From Candidatus Latescibacteria bacterium 4484_107 (GTDB lineage Bacteria; Latescibacterota; 4484-107): DNA of 11,757 nt. The position numbers were made by a program, and so were the translations under genes. The stretch lies in assembly GCA_002059205.1 (NCBI GenBank), contig MVCQ01000019.1, forward strand, positions 1-11,757, given 5' to 3'. The notes under the pieces are model-generated. The model did not search any database. It was given only the letters and a program-made list of their open reading frames with translations, and was not told the DNA's origin. Shown one piece after another: positions 5,059 to 11,757 of the stretch (within the stretch, counting starts at the first letter, position 1; each line of letters opens with the position of its first letter).

Positions 5059-6468
5059 ATGCGGAATTTCACAGTGTTTGCGGTGGTTGGCCTGCTTTTG
5101 GTGAGCTGTATTGGCCCGGTGTTCGCAGGCGAGAGTGAGAAGGGAGCACAGTCGAAGAAGTTCGATCTTTCGGGGAAGATGCTTTATCGTGGGCGTATGT
5201 ACAATCTGGACTTCAACGATGACTCCGATGAGGGATCGTTGAACCGGTTGAACACATACGGCGATCTCACGCTGACGATGAAGTTCAACCCGACCGAAAA
5301 CGTAAGCGGATGCTTCGAGTTCTACAAGCAGGTGTACGGGACCGGCCGGGCGCAGTATAATACGATTCAGACCGGCGAGACCGTCAGCGGGAATTGGGCG
5401 ATGAACGAAGACGAGAACTGGGAGATGACGCTGATGCAGGCATGGGGCAAGGTGGAACTTCCATTTGCGCCGGTATCCCTCAAGATCGGACGCCAGCCGC
5501 TGGTGTTCGGGAATGGCCTGTATCTGAACACCGGGATCAGCAAGACGTTTGCCATGGTGGCGGACGTCAAGCTTCCGGCCGTCGGACTGCGGATCGGCAC
5601 CCTGAAGCTCTACGAGGGACTTCGGGAAAAGGGCGCCGCGGACGATCATGACGATGCGGACATTAATTTCGTCTGCGCGAAGAAGACGGTCGGTCCTCAT
5701 AACTTAGGGGCTTTTGTCGCCCTTCACAGCGATCTGTCCTCCGCCGCGCTGGCGCCTGGGTTCAAGCGTTCGACCACCAACGTCGGGGTGACCGCCAAGG
5801 GCAAAGCGGGGCCGGTAAGCTATAAGGCCGAGTTCGACTACATGACGGGCAAGGATGAGGGCACAGGAGGTGCAGCCGATGTGGACATCGCAGGGTACGC
5901 GTTTATGGCGGGCGTAGGACTCCCTCCGATGGGTCTCTTCAAGGTGGGTCTGGAAGTGGGTATGGGATCCGGAGACGACCCGGAAACGGCGGATAAGAAT
6001 GAGGGGTACATCCCGCCGGGACCGTTCTATCCGTATGCGTGGGCCTACGAATATCGCTTCATCCACTGGATCTGGAACAGCTCCCGCTTTGGTCAGGGAA
6101 CGGTGGGTGTGAAGGAAGCGTTGGCCCCCGGACTGGAGAACACTACCTACCTGAAAGCCGCGGCAGGGTGGAAGCTGAACAAGTGGCTCAGCGGAGCCGA
6201 GCAGCTTATCTACCTGATGGCGGCGCAGCCCAAGCCGATCACCGACAACAACGGAGCCTCCTTTGATCCCGGGAAGAACATCGGCATTGAGATTGATACG
6301 ATTGTGAATTGCACCATCAACAAGCATTTCTCGTATCAGTTCATTTTCGCCTATGTGCTTCCCGGCGACTTCTTCGATGGGCGCATCAAAGGCTTCGATG
6401 CAGCCAACAGCCCCATCGAGGCCGACAATGCCTGGGGCATCCGTTCTCAGTTCGCGTTTGGCTTCTGA
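5059..6468 (+). CDS. Outer-membrane beta-barrel porin (alginate-export-like)
   Basis: This 469-residue protein is a predicted outer-membrane channel. It begins with a signal peptide: basic start M-R-N, hydrophobic core, and a cleavage site after V-F-A (residue 23); a Cys at 17 forms a weak lipobox-like L-V-S-C, but the barrel features favour ordinary cleavage. The mature protein has alternating polar and hydrophobic strands, many aromatic and Gly residues, a K-I-G-R-Q-P motif (around 142-147) like that of alginate-export-type porins, and ends S-Q-F-A-F-G-F with the C-terminal Phe typical of barrel insertion signals. It lies between the ACT gene and the ABC-transporter genes, 183 bp before livK, so it may admit the same substrate. 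Related possibilities are other 16-18-strand specific porins. Substrate specificity is inference. Confidence 0.82.
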   Translation: MRNFTVFAVVGLLLVSCIGPVFAGESEKGAQSKKFDLSGKMLYRGRMYNLDFNDDSDEGSLNRLNTYGDLTLTMKFNPTENVSGCFEFYKQVYGTGRAQYNTIQTGETVSGNWAMNEDENWEMTLMQAWGKVELPFAPVSLKIGRQPLVFGNGLYLNTGISKTFAMVADVKLPAVGLRIGTLKLYEGLREKGAADDHDDADINFVCAKKTVGPHNLGAFVALHSDLSSAALAPGFKRSTTNVGVTAKGKAGPVSYKAEFDYMTGKDEGTGGAADVDIAGYAFMAGVGLPPMGLFKVGLEVGMGSGDDPETADKNEGYIPPGPFYPYAWAYEYRFIHWIWNSSRFGQGTVGVKEALAPGLENTTYLKAAAGWKLNKWLSGAEQLIYLMAAQPKPITDNNGASFDPGKNIGIEIDTIVNCTINKHFSYQFIFAYVLPGDFFDGRIKGFDAANSPIEADNAWGIRSQFAFGF

Positions 6469-6501
6469 GCAGGATTAGAAGGCAACTCATCCGAGGATTA
6501 C

Positions 6502-6540
6502 GAGGCGGTTTCCCTCGGGGGACCGAAGCGGAGCCGCCTC
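6502..6540 (+). other. Branched hairpin structure after the porin gene
   Basis: GAGGCGG (6502-6508) pairs with CCGCCTC (6534-6540). Enclosed are two small hairpins, TCCC-TCGG-GGGA (6511-6522) and CCG-AAG-CGG (6523-6531), giving a three-way junction with almost no unpaired bases. It follows the porin stop by 33 nt. No T-run follows, so it is either a factor-dependent terminator or an mRNA end-protecting structure. Confidence 0.5.
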
Positions 6541-6560
6541 AACGTCGTAAAGAGCATCTT

Positions 6561-6631
6561 ACCACGGAAGTACACGGAAAACCACGGAAGTCCTTTATAA
6601 TTATCCGTGGGCTTTCGTGAATTTCCGTGGT
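6561..6631 (+). repeat. CCACGGAAA phrase hairpin before livK
   Basis: The left arm (6561-6590) contains CACGGAA three times about 10 bp apart. The right arm (6602-6631) is its imperfect reverse complement with CCGTGG, TTCGTGAA and TTCCGTGGT. About 25 of 30 positions pair, around a loop of some 11 nt (TCCTTTATAAT). It ends 20 nt before the livK start and could affect its translation or mark an mRNA end. Confidence 0.8.
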
Positions 6632-6651
6632 CAAACAGAGAGGAACGCATC

Positions 6652-7806
6652 ATGCGTTGGAAAATTTGGATCGTCCTGATGGCGGCGCTGTGTCTGACGC
6701 TCGTTTTTACGCAGTGCGCCAAGAAGCCGGCAACGCCTTACAAGGTAGGCGCGGTCTTCGCGATTAGCGGGCGCGCTTCGTGGCTGGGCGAGCCGGAGCG
6801 GAATACTGTGCAGATGATTGCAGATGAGATCAACGCGGCCGGAGGCATCAACGGTCATCCTCTGGAGCTGATCATCGAGGATACGGTAGGGGATGCGACT
6901 AAGACAGTCAATGCGGTCAACAAGTTGATCGAGAAGGATCAGGTGGCGGCCATCATTGGTCCGTCGAGGAGCGGGACTACGATGGCGGTCGTTCCCATCG
7001 TGCAGAAAGCGCAAGTCCCTCTCGTCTCCTGCGCCGCGGCCGAAGCGATTGTCACGCCCGTTGCGGAACGAACGTGGGTCTTCAAGACGCCCCAGAAGGA
7101 CAGCGATGCGGTCATCCGGATATACGAGCACATGAAGGGCGCGGGAATTTCGAAGGTAGCGCTTATCACGGGCACCACGGGATTCGGAGATCAGGGGAGA
7201 AAGCAACTCTTGAAGTATGCCGGAGAGATGGGCATCACCATCGTGGCGGATGAGACTTATGGGCCCGCCGACACGGATATGACGCCGCAGTTGACCAAGA
7301 TCAAGAATACGGACGCGCAGGCGCTGGTGAACTGGTCTATCGTGCCGGGACAATCCACCGTGCTGAAGAATATGCGGCAGTTGGGCATGACAATCACCGC
7401 GTATCAGAGCCACGGTTTCGGAAACATCGGGTACGTGAAGCTCGCGGGAGAGGCGGCAGAGGGTACCGTTTTCCCAGCGGGGCGGGTGCTGGTCGCGGAG
7501 ATGCTTCCGGATGGAAATGCTCAAAAGAAGATACTGGTGGCGTATAAGCAAACCTACGAGCAGAAGTTCAACGAACCCGTCAGTACCTTCGGAGGCCATG
7601 CGTACGATGCGCTGTGGTTGGTGATCGACGCGCTGAAGACGGTTGGTCCGAACAGGGCGAAGATCCGGGAAACCATCGAGAACAAAAAGGGCTTCGTGGG
7701 CACCGGGGGCATCTTTAATTTTTCTCCGGAGGATCACAACGGACTCACCAAAGACGCCTTCGAGATGCTGACTGTGAAGGACGGGAAGTTCGCGGTGGCG
7801 AAGTAA
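6652..7806 (+). CDS. livK: Branched-chain-type amino acid ABC transporter substrate-binding protein (LivK-like)
   Basis: This 384-residue periplasmic protein captures the substrate for a LivHM-type importer. Seen: an N-terminal basic start and hydrophobic signal (residues 4-20) ending in T-Q-C with Cys22, an imperfect lipobox, so it may be a lipoprotein; then the Peripla_BP_6 pattern: Y-K-V-G-A-V-F-A-I-S-G at the start of lobe 1, D-E-I-N-A-A-G-G-I-N-G-H-P-L-E-L, I-I-G-P-S-R-S-G-T, and F-G-D-Q-G-R in lobe 2, with G-H-A-Y-D-A near the end. The length is normal. ATG 6652 is chosen over an in-frame GTG at 6607, because the signal peptide starts there and AGAGGA lies upstream. It is followed by livH after 108 bp that hold a stem-loop. 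The context with IorB and the aryl-CoA ligase suggests an aromatic or branched-chain amino acid as ligand; the sequence does not settle which. Confidence 0.93.
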   Translation: MRWKIWIVLMAALCLTLVFTQCAKKPATPYKVGAVFAISGRASWLGEPERNTVQMIADEINAAGGINGHPLELIIEDTVGDATKTVNAVNKLIEKDQVAAIIGPSRSGTTMAVVPIVQKAQVPLVSCAAAEAIVTPVAERTWVFKTPQKDSDAVIRIYEHMKGAGISKVALITGTTGFGDQGRKQLLKYAGEMGITIVADETYGPADTDMTPQLTKIKNTDAQALVNWSIVPGQSTVLKNMRQLGMTITAYQSHGFGNIGYVKLAGEAAEGTVFPAGRVLVAEMLPDGNAQKKILVAYKQTYEQKFNEPVSTFGGHAYDALWLVIDALKTVGPNRAKIRETIENKKGFVGTGGIFNFSPEDHNGLTKDAFEMLTVKDGKFAVAK

Positions 7807-7840
7807 TGCTCAGGATGAGGTCTAAAATAGTTGTCCCATC

Positions 7841-7880
7841 TTCCTCTCGTTTCTACACAGGAGTGTGGGGACGAGAGGAA
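7841..7880 (+). other. Stem-loop between livK and livH
   Basis: TTCCTCTCGT (7841-7850) and ACGAGAGGAA (7871-7880) are perfect 10-bp inverted arms. In the 20-nt loop, ACAC-AGGA-GTGT forms a second small stem. Without a T-run it is unlikely to be a full terminator. Such structures between a binding-protein gene and its permease gene commonly protect the upstream mRNA, which would give more LivK than LivH; that role here is inference. Confidence 0.65.
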
Positions 7881-7898
7881 TCACCAATCACCAATCCG
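7880..7898 (+). repeat. CACCAAT tandem repeat before livH
   Basis: Two and a half copies of the 7-bp phrase TCACCAA lie right after the livK-livH stem-loop. The same phrase recurs as a longer array before livM (9992-10025) and in the right arm of the hairpin at 4943-4967. Confidence 0.75.
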
Positions 7899-7914
7899 GA
7901 AAGCCCTGCCTGTT

Positions 7915-8805
7915 ATGCCCTTTAGTATGCTCCTTCAACTGCTTCTCAGTGGCATCACCATCGGCAGCATCTATGCTATGGTGGCGCTGGGATTCAACAT
8001 CATCTATAACGCCACGGGCATCATCAATTTCGCTCAGGGAGAATTCGTAATGCTGGGCGGGATGATCGCCGTGTCCCTCGTGAACGGACTGCACCTGCCC
8101 ATCCCCGCTGCCTTTCCCATCACCGTTTTGCTCGTCACCTTGATTGGTGTGGCCTTCGAACGCCTGTGTATCCATCCCCTCAAGCATCCCAAGATTTTGA
8201 CATTGGTTATCATCACCATCGCGGCATCCATTCTGTTCAAGGGCGGCGCGATGTTCGTCTGGGGCAAGGAGACGTTCAGCATCCCCCATTTTTCCGGCGA
8301 GCATCCGATCCGGTTTCTCGGAGCTACGATTCTTCCCCAGACCTTGTGGATTCTAAGCATTATGGCTGCGGTCGTGCTGCTTTTGGTGCTTTTTTTCCGG
8401 GGAACGATGATCGGAAAGGCGATGCGCGCGTGCGCGGCCAATCCCACCGCGGCTCATTTGGTGGGGATCCGGGTGAAGCACGTGGTGTTGCTGTCCTTTG
8501 CACTCAGCGCGGCGATCGGCGCCGTAGCGGGCCTCATCATCACCCCCATCGCGCTGATGGACTATGAACGGGGGGCGATGTTGGGGTTGAAGGGGTTTGG
8601 CGCGGCCATCATGGGGGGATTGGGAAACTTTCTCGGCGCCGTTGTGGCCGGCCTCCTGATCGGTATCCTGGAATCCCTGAGCGCGGGGCTGATCTCCTCT
8701 CACTACAAGGATGCGATTGCGCTCGTCGTCCTTTTGGCTGTGCTTTTCATCAAACCCAGCGGATTGCTCGGACGGGCCGAGGTGAGTAAATTAAAGGAGT
8801 TTTGA
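7915..8805 (+). CDS. livH: Branched-chain-type amino acid ABC transporter permease LivH
   Basis: This inner-membrane permease (296 residues from ATG 7915; 292 from ATG 7927) forms half of the translocation channel of a HAAT-family importer. Seen: the family N-terminus L-L-L-S-G-I-T-I-G-S-I-Y-A-M-V-A-L-G-F, the signature N-F-A-Q-G-E-F, about eight hydrophobic segments, the cytoplasmic coupling stretch R-A-C-A-A-N-P-T-A-A-H-L-V-G-I that contacts the ATPase, and the ending F-I-K-P-S-G-L-L-G. No strong Shine-Dalgarno site precedes either ATG; the TTG at 7831 would add an unconvincing hydrophilic tail and cover the stem-loop. Its usual partner livM lies 1.2 kb further on, separated by a GTPase gene. 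No livG or livF ATPase is present in the window. Confidence 0.93.
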   Translation: MPFSMLLQLLLSGITIGSIYAMVALGFNIIYNATGIINFAQGEFVMLGGMIAVSLVNGLHLPIPAAFPITVLLVTLIGVAFERLCIHPLKHPKILTLVIITIAASILFKGGAMFVWGKETFSIPHFSGEHPIRFLGATILPQTLWILSIMAAVVLLLVLFFRGTMIGKAMRACAANPTAAHLVGIRVKHVVLLSFALSAAIGAVAGLIITPIALMDYERGAMLGLKGFGAAIMGGLGNFLGAVVAGLLIGILESLSAGLISSHYKDAIALVVLLAVLFIKPSGLLGRAEVSKLKEF

Positions 8806-8852
8806 CAGCACGGCGCGATGAGAAATGATGCATTGCCCTCTCGGAAGCAAAG

Positions 8853-8932
8853 AAAACGGGAAAGTGAGAAAGTGAGAAAAGTCCTCCGGTACCCACCGTT
8901 TTTTTGCTCATTTGCTCGCCTGCTCACTCTCC
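8853..8932 (+). repeat. AAAGTGAG phrase inverted repeat with terminator-like core
   Basis: The left arm 8859-8880 repeats AAAGTGAG with 8-bp spacing. The right arm 8911-8932 is an imperfect reverse complement (about 17 of 22). At the centre, CGGT-ACCC-ACCG (8887-8898) is followed by seven T residues (8899-8905), and AAAACGG (8853-8859) can pair with CCGTTTT (8896-8902). This may terminate livH transcription before the GTPase gene, though the short 4-bp core stem is weak. Confidence 0.55.
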
Positions 8933-8968
8933 TTTTTTCCATTCAATATTTATCAGATGGTCGAAGCT

Positions 8969-9958
8969 ATGCCAGCCAACCTCCCTCCCCCCTATTTCAG
9001 AGCCGAAGAACGCTTCCGCCAAGCGAAGACTCCCGAAGACAAGATCACAGCGCTTCGGGAGATGTTCGCGATTATGCCCAAACACAAGGGCACGGATCAT
9101 CTCCAGGCCGACATCAAGCGCCGCATCGCGCAGCTTACCCGGGAAGCGCAGCAAAAGCCCCATATCGGACGGGCGGACTCCAAAGACCACGTTGATAGGG
9201 AGGGTGCGGGACAGGTAGCGCTGGTGGGGGCGCCCAACTCCGGAAAATCCTCCATCGTAGCCGCGGTCACCCACGCGCATGCCAAGGTGGCGGACTTCCC
9301 TTTCTCCACGTTTGACGCCATGCCGGGCATGATGCCCTTCGAGGATATCCAGATTCAGTTGATCGACCTGCCGCCGCTATCGGAAACCTATACGCCCTCG
9401 TGGGTGTACAATATCATCCGAACTACGGATCTAATTATGCTGACTGTGGATCTTTCGGTCGAAGCGCCGGAGGAGCAGATATTGACGTTGATGGGATTTT
9501 TGGAGGAGGCCCACATAAGTCTCACCGGAGAGGATGTGAAGGAGGATTTCGACGCGTCCGTGCTTACCAAAAAAGCGCTTTTCGTCGGAACCAAGAGCGA
9601 TGCCGACGGCGCTGGTGACCGGTATTCGGAACTCAATGAATTATACGGGGAGGAGTTTCGCATCGTGCCCGTCTCCGTCCGGTCCGGCACGAATGTGGAA
9701 GGGATGAAGCGCGCGATCTTCGATGGGCTGAACGTGGTTCGCATCTACACGAAGATGCCGAGAAAAAAACCGGATATGGCGTTGCCTTATGTGCTCCCGA
9801 GAGGCAGCACTGTCTTAGATGTGGCCCAGGCCATCCATCGGGATTTTGTGGGTCGGCTCAAATACGCCCGGATCTGGGGATCGGAGAAGTATCAGGGGCA
9901 GCAGGTACAGCGCGATCACGTGGTAGCGGACGGAGATGTGATCGAGGTGCACATGTGA
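8969..9958 (+). CDS. TGS-domain GTP-binding protein (Obg/DRG-related)
   Basis: This 329-residue cytoplasmic protein is a P-loop GTPase with a C-terminal TGS domain, a class usually linked to ribosome or RNA-related regulation. Seen: an N-terminal helical region (M-P-A-N-L-P-P, then A-I-M-P-K-H-K-G-T-D), the G1 loop G-A-P-N-S-G-K-S (87-94), a switch region with P-F-S-T-F-D-A, the G3 position as D-L-P-P in place of the common D-x-x-G, the G4 motif T-K-S-D (208-211), and a TGS domain from about 272 (L-P-Y-V-L-P-R-G-S-T-V) to the end. The start at 8969 follows the conserved M-P-A-N-L-P-P beginning; ATG 8957 adds four residues and neither has a clear ribosome-binding site. It splits livH from livM, which is unusual and has no evident functional link to transport. 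Confidence 0.88.
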   Translation: MPANLPPPYFRAEERFRQAKTPEDKITALREMFAIMPKHKGTDHLQADIKRRIAQLTREAQQKPHIGRADSKDHVDREGAGQVALVGAPNSGKSSIVAAVTHAHAKVADFPFSTFDAMPGMMPFEDIQIQLIDLPPLSETYTPSWVYNIIRTTDLIMLTVDLSVEAPEEQILTLMGFLEEAHISLTGEDVKEDFDASVLTKKALFVGTKSDADGAGDRYSELNELYGEEFRIVPVSVRSGTNVEGMKRAIFDGLNVVRIYTKMPRKKPDMALPYVLPRGSTVLDVAQAIHRDFVGRLKYARIWGSEKYQGQQVQRDHVVADGDVIEVHM

Positions 9959-9991
9959 ATTACGGATTTTGGATTAGCGGTGCTTCTCCCA

Positions 9992-10025
9992 ATTACCAAT
10001 CACCAATCACCAATCACCACTCACC
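9992..10025 (+). repeat. CACCAAT tandem array before livM
   Basis: About four and a half copies of a 7-bp phrase (ACCAATC with small variations, ending CACTCACC) occupy much of the 79-bp gap between the GTPase and livM genes. Just upstream (9959-9975) is ACGGATTTTGGATT, a relative of the outer arm phrase at 3961-3971. Confidence 0.8.
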
Positions 10026-10037
10026 TGGATTTTTATC

Positions 10038-11024
10038 GTGGGAAGAAAAAACCGCATGACCTTAGGGATTTTGGCGATTGTACTGGCACTTTTGCCCGTG
10101 CTGGTCCGAAACCCTTATTACCTCGGCGTGTTGGTGTTCGTGGGTATTTACAGCCTGATCACCATCGGCCTGAGCATGCTGATGGGCTACGCCGGACAGA
10201 TATCCTTGGGCCATGCGGGATTTTTCGCGATCGGGGCCTATACTTCGGGATTGCTCACAACGAAGGGGGGCTTCCCTCCGCTTTTTGCCTTTCTCGTGGC
10301 CATACTCCTGACCGCGTGCGTGGCCTTTTTGATCGGCGTGCCTTCGCTGAAGCTGCGGGGCCACTATCTCGCGATGGCCACGCTGGGTTTCGGAGAGATC
10401 GTACACATCGCGTTGAACGCCTCGGTGGACCTGACGGGCGGGCCTTCGGGATTCGGAGAAATTCCACGAATCGCACTGGGCGGGTTGCTGGTGGAAAGCG
10501 CACTTTCCCGGTATTACCTCGTGTATGCTCTGGTAATCATTGCGTTGCTTCTCTCTCTCAATATCGTGCATTCCCGCGTGGGACGGGCGCTTAGATCTAT
10601 CCATGGCAGCGAGCTGGCCGCCAGTGCGATGGGCGTGAACACCGCGCGGTACAAAGTCCAGGTTTTTGTGCTCAGCGCGATCTATGCTTCGGTGGCGGGC
10701 AGTCTGTATGCGCATTTTATCACCTTCATCAGTCCCGGAAGCTTCGACCTGACCTTCTCGGTGCTGCTCGTGACGATGGTCGTGATCGGCGGGATGTCCA
10801 GCGTGTGGGGTGCACTGATGGGCACGGCGCTGTTGGGGCTGCTTCCGGAGGTGCTGAGAGGATTCAAAGATTACGACATTTTGATCTACGGAGCGATCCT
10901 GCTTTTGATGATGATGTTTATGCCGGATGGACTCTTTGGGCTGAGCCAGCGGCTTTTTGTTCGCAGGAGCGCTCGGTCACAGGGGCGGGGACTGCCGATG
11001 CGCCAAAAGACCTCCGAGGTCTGA
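10038..11024 (+). CDS. livM: Branched-chain-type amino acid ABC transporter permease LivM
   Basis: This is the second inner-membrane permease of the HAAT-type importer, 328 residues from GTG 10038 or 322 from ATG 10056; neither start has a strong ribosome-binding site. GTG gives a basic N-terminus (G-R-K-N-R) ahead of the first membrane helix, which suits inside-positive topology, so I list it. Seen: the LivM signature G-Y-A-G-Q-I-S-L-G-H-A-G-F-F-A-I-G-A-Y, about nine hydrophobic segments, the coupling stretch G-S-E-L-A-A-S-A-M-G-V, then V-V-I-G-G-M-S-S-V-W-G and the late M-P-D-G-L-F-G. The last codons and the stop lie inside a palindrome (11008-11040). Downstream, where livG and livF ATPase genes usually follow, the opposite-strand clpB gene lies instead, so ATPases must come from elsewhere. 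Confidence 0.93.
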   Translation: MGRKNRMTLGILAIVLALLPVLVRNPYYLGVLVFVGIYSLITIGLSMLMGYAGQISLGHAGFFAIGAYTSGLLTTKGGFPPLFAFLVAILLTACVAFLIGVPSLKLRGHYLAMATLGFGEIVHIALNASVDLTGGPSGFGEIPRIALGGLLVESALSRYYLVYALVIIALLLSLNIVHSRVGRALRSIHGSELAASAMGVNTARYKVQVFVLSAIYASVAGSLYAHFITFISPGSFDLTFSVLLVTMVVIGGMSSVWGALMGTALLGLLPEVLRGFKDYDILIYGAILLLMMMFMPDGLFGLSQRLFVRRSARSQGRGLPMRQKTSEV

Positions 11025-11040
11025 CCGACCTCGGAGGTCT
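11008..11040 (+). terminator. Perfect palindrome at the livM end (possible bidirectional terminator)
   Basis: AGACCTCCGAGGTC (11008-11021) and GACCTCGGAGGTCT (11027-11040) are perfect 14-bp inverted arms with a 5-nt spacer TGACC that includes the livM stop codon. Each arm is itself nearly palindromic. T5 follows only after 13 nt (11054-11058), so it is not a textbook intrinsic terminator. Its place between convergent genes suggests it serves both strands. Confidence 0.6.
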
Positions 11041-11089
11041 ATGGGGGACCGGATTTTTGAAATTCAACCTACCCCGCTGCACTTACGCC

Positions 11090-11757
11090 TTAAGCAATCT
11101 CCCCTTTCCTGAACACCAACTCCTTCCCCTGCGCATCCACCACAACCGTCTCTCCTTCGGCGAACTCCCTCTCCAGGAGCGCCATCGCCATCGGATTCTC
11201 CACTTGCCGCTGGATCACCCGTTTGAGCGGGCGCGCTCCGTACACCGGATCGAACCCCCACTCGGTTAGAAGCGCCAACGCCTCATCGCTCATTTCAAGC
11301 CGAACCTTCGCCCGCTCCTCCACACGTTGCGCTAACAGCTTTACCTGCATTCGGACGATCTCTTCGATCTGACTCCTCGACAGCGTATGGAAGACGATGA
11401 TGTCGTCCAGCCGGTTCAGGAATTCGGGTCGGAAGCTCTGACGCAAAAGCTCCATCACCCGCCGGCGCATCTCCTCCTGATCCGTCCCGCCGAACTCCTG
11501 AATGATCGGGCTGCCGAGGTTGGAGGTCATGATGACCACACTGTGCTTGAAGTTGATGGTGCGTCCCTGACCGTCCGTCAACCGGCCGTCGTCCAAGAGC
11601 TGAAGCAGCACATTGAACACATCGGGATGCGCTTTTTCCACCTCGTCGAACAGGATTACCTGATAGGGGCGCCGCCGTACGGCCTCGGTCAATTGCCCAC
11701 CCTCGTCGTACCCCACGTATCCCGGAGGCGCGCCGATCAGCCGGGCCACGGAATGCT
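11090..11757 (-). CDS. clpB: ATP-dependent chaperone ClpB, C-terminal part
   Basis: The minus strand carries the last 222 or so residues of the Hsp100 disaggregase ClpB, which works with DnaK to dissolve protein aggregates; the rest lies beyond the window. Seen in order in the second AAA+ domain: H-S-V-A-R-L-I-G-A-P-P-G-Y-V-G with the pore-loop G-Y-V-G, Walker B V-I-L-F-D-E followed by E-K-A-H-P-D-V, D-D-G-R-L-T-D-G-Q-G-R, the sensor-1 region M-T-S-N-L-G, the arginine finger in F-L-N-R-L-D, and sensor-2 G-A-R-P-L-K-R in the C-terminal small domain. The end reads E-L-V-F-R-K-G-E-I-A before TAA (11092-11090). The valine at 11749-11747 is internal. It converges on livM with 65 bp between stops and is a separate transcription unit. 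Confidence 0.95.
   Translation of the reverse strand, partial: HSVARLIGAPPGYVGYDEGGQLTEAVRRRPYQVILFDEVEKAHPDVFNVLLQLLDDGRLTDGQGRTINFKHSVVIMTSNLGSPIIQEFGGTDQEEMRRRVMELLRQSFRPEFLNRLDDIIVFHTLSRSQIEEIVRMQVKLLAQRVEERAKVRLEMSDEALALLTEWGFDPVYGARPLKRVIQRQVENPMAMALLEREFAEGETVVVDAQGKELVFRKGEIA

Noticed and set aside
4988..5101. Short frame after GGAGGAGG in the porin leader, overlapping the porin start
   Set aside because: The purine-rich site is only 2 nt from its ATG, and the frame runs out of phase into the porin gene; the porin has its own better site at 5047-5053.
4489..5700. Long open frame of about 400 codons on the minus strand across the ACT gene, the gap and the porin start
   Set aside because: It is a shadow of the plus-strand genes' codon bias; it runs through a repeat hairpin and its product shows no domain.
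9992..10025. Possible CRISPR array because of regular repeats
   Set aside because: The units are 7 bp with no spacers and no cas genes nearby; it is a simple tandem repeat.

Overview
The window looks like a piece of chromosome from a Gram-negative, moderately GC-rich and probably uncultivated bacterium. A signal-peptide-bearing beta-barrel porin and a periplasmic binding protein indicate an outer membrane. The indolepyruvate:ferredoxin oxidoreductase subunit suggests anaerobic or microaerobic amino-acid metabolism. Gene style (TTG starts, 79-183 bp gaps packed with short-phrase repeats, candidate-phylum-like hypothetical genes) hints at an FCB-type or delta-proteobacterium-like lineage, but I cannot fix the phylum from sequence alone.

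Layout. 1-386: 3' end of a hypothetical gene. 386-685: a small conserved hypothetical gene coupled to it. 682-959: a leader with a near-consensus sigma70 promoter and a terminator-like hairpin. 960-3962: iorB, a PaaK-type phenylacetate-CoA ligase gene, an amidohydrolase gene started by TTG, and the remnant of an enolase-superfamily gene that has lost its middle. 3963-4461: no standard gene, but a nested inverted repeat and two possible small membrane segments. 4462-4893: tandem ACT-domain protein. 5059-6468: porin. 6652-7806: LivK-like binding protein. 7915-8805: LivH permease. 8969-9958: TGS-domain GTPase. 10038-11024: LivM permease. 11090 to the window end, minus strand: C-terminal part of the chaperone ClpB, convergent with livM.

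How it fits together. The set IorB + aryl-acetate-CoA ligase + ACT protein + branched-chain-type ABC transporter parts is a recurring neighbourhood in anaerobes. In the inferred scheme, aromatic (or branched-chain) amino acids cross the outer membrane through the porin and the inner membrane through LivKHM. They are transaminated elsewhere and oxidatively decarboxylated by IorAB to acyl-CoA plus reduced ferredoxin, and the ligase running in reverse could conserve energy as ATP. The ACT protein is a plausible amino-acid sensor. Three expected parts are missing: iorA, and the transporter ATPases livG and livF. An unrelated GTPase gene sits between livH and livM.

The most unusual feature is between the genes. 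Nearly every gap carries a different short phrase of 6-9 bp repeated in tandem, often opposed by its imperfect reverse complement so that the gap can fold into a long hairpin. No single known element explains all of them.
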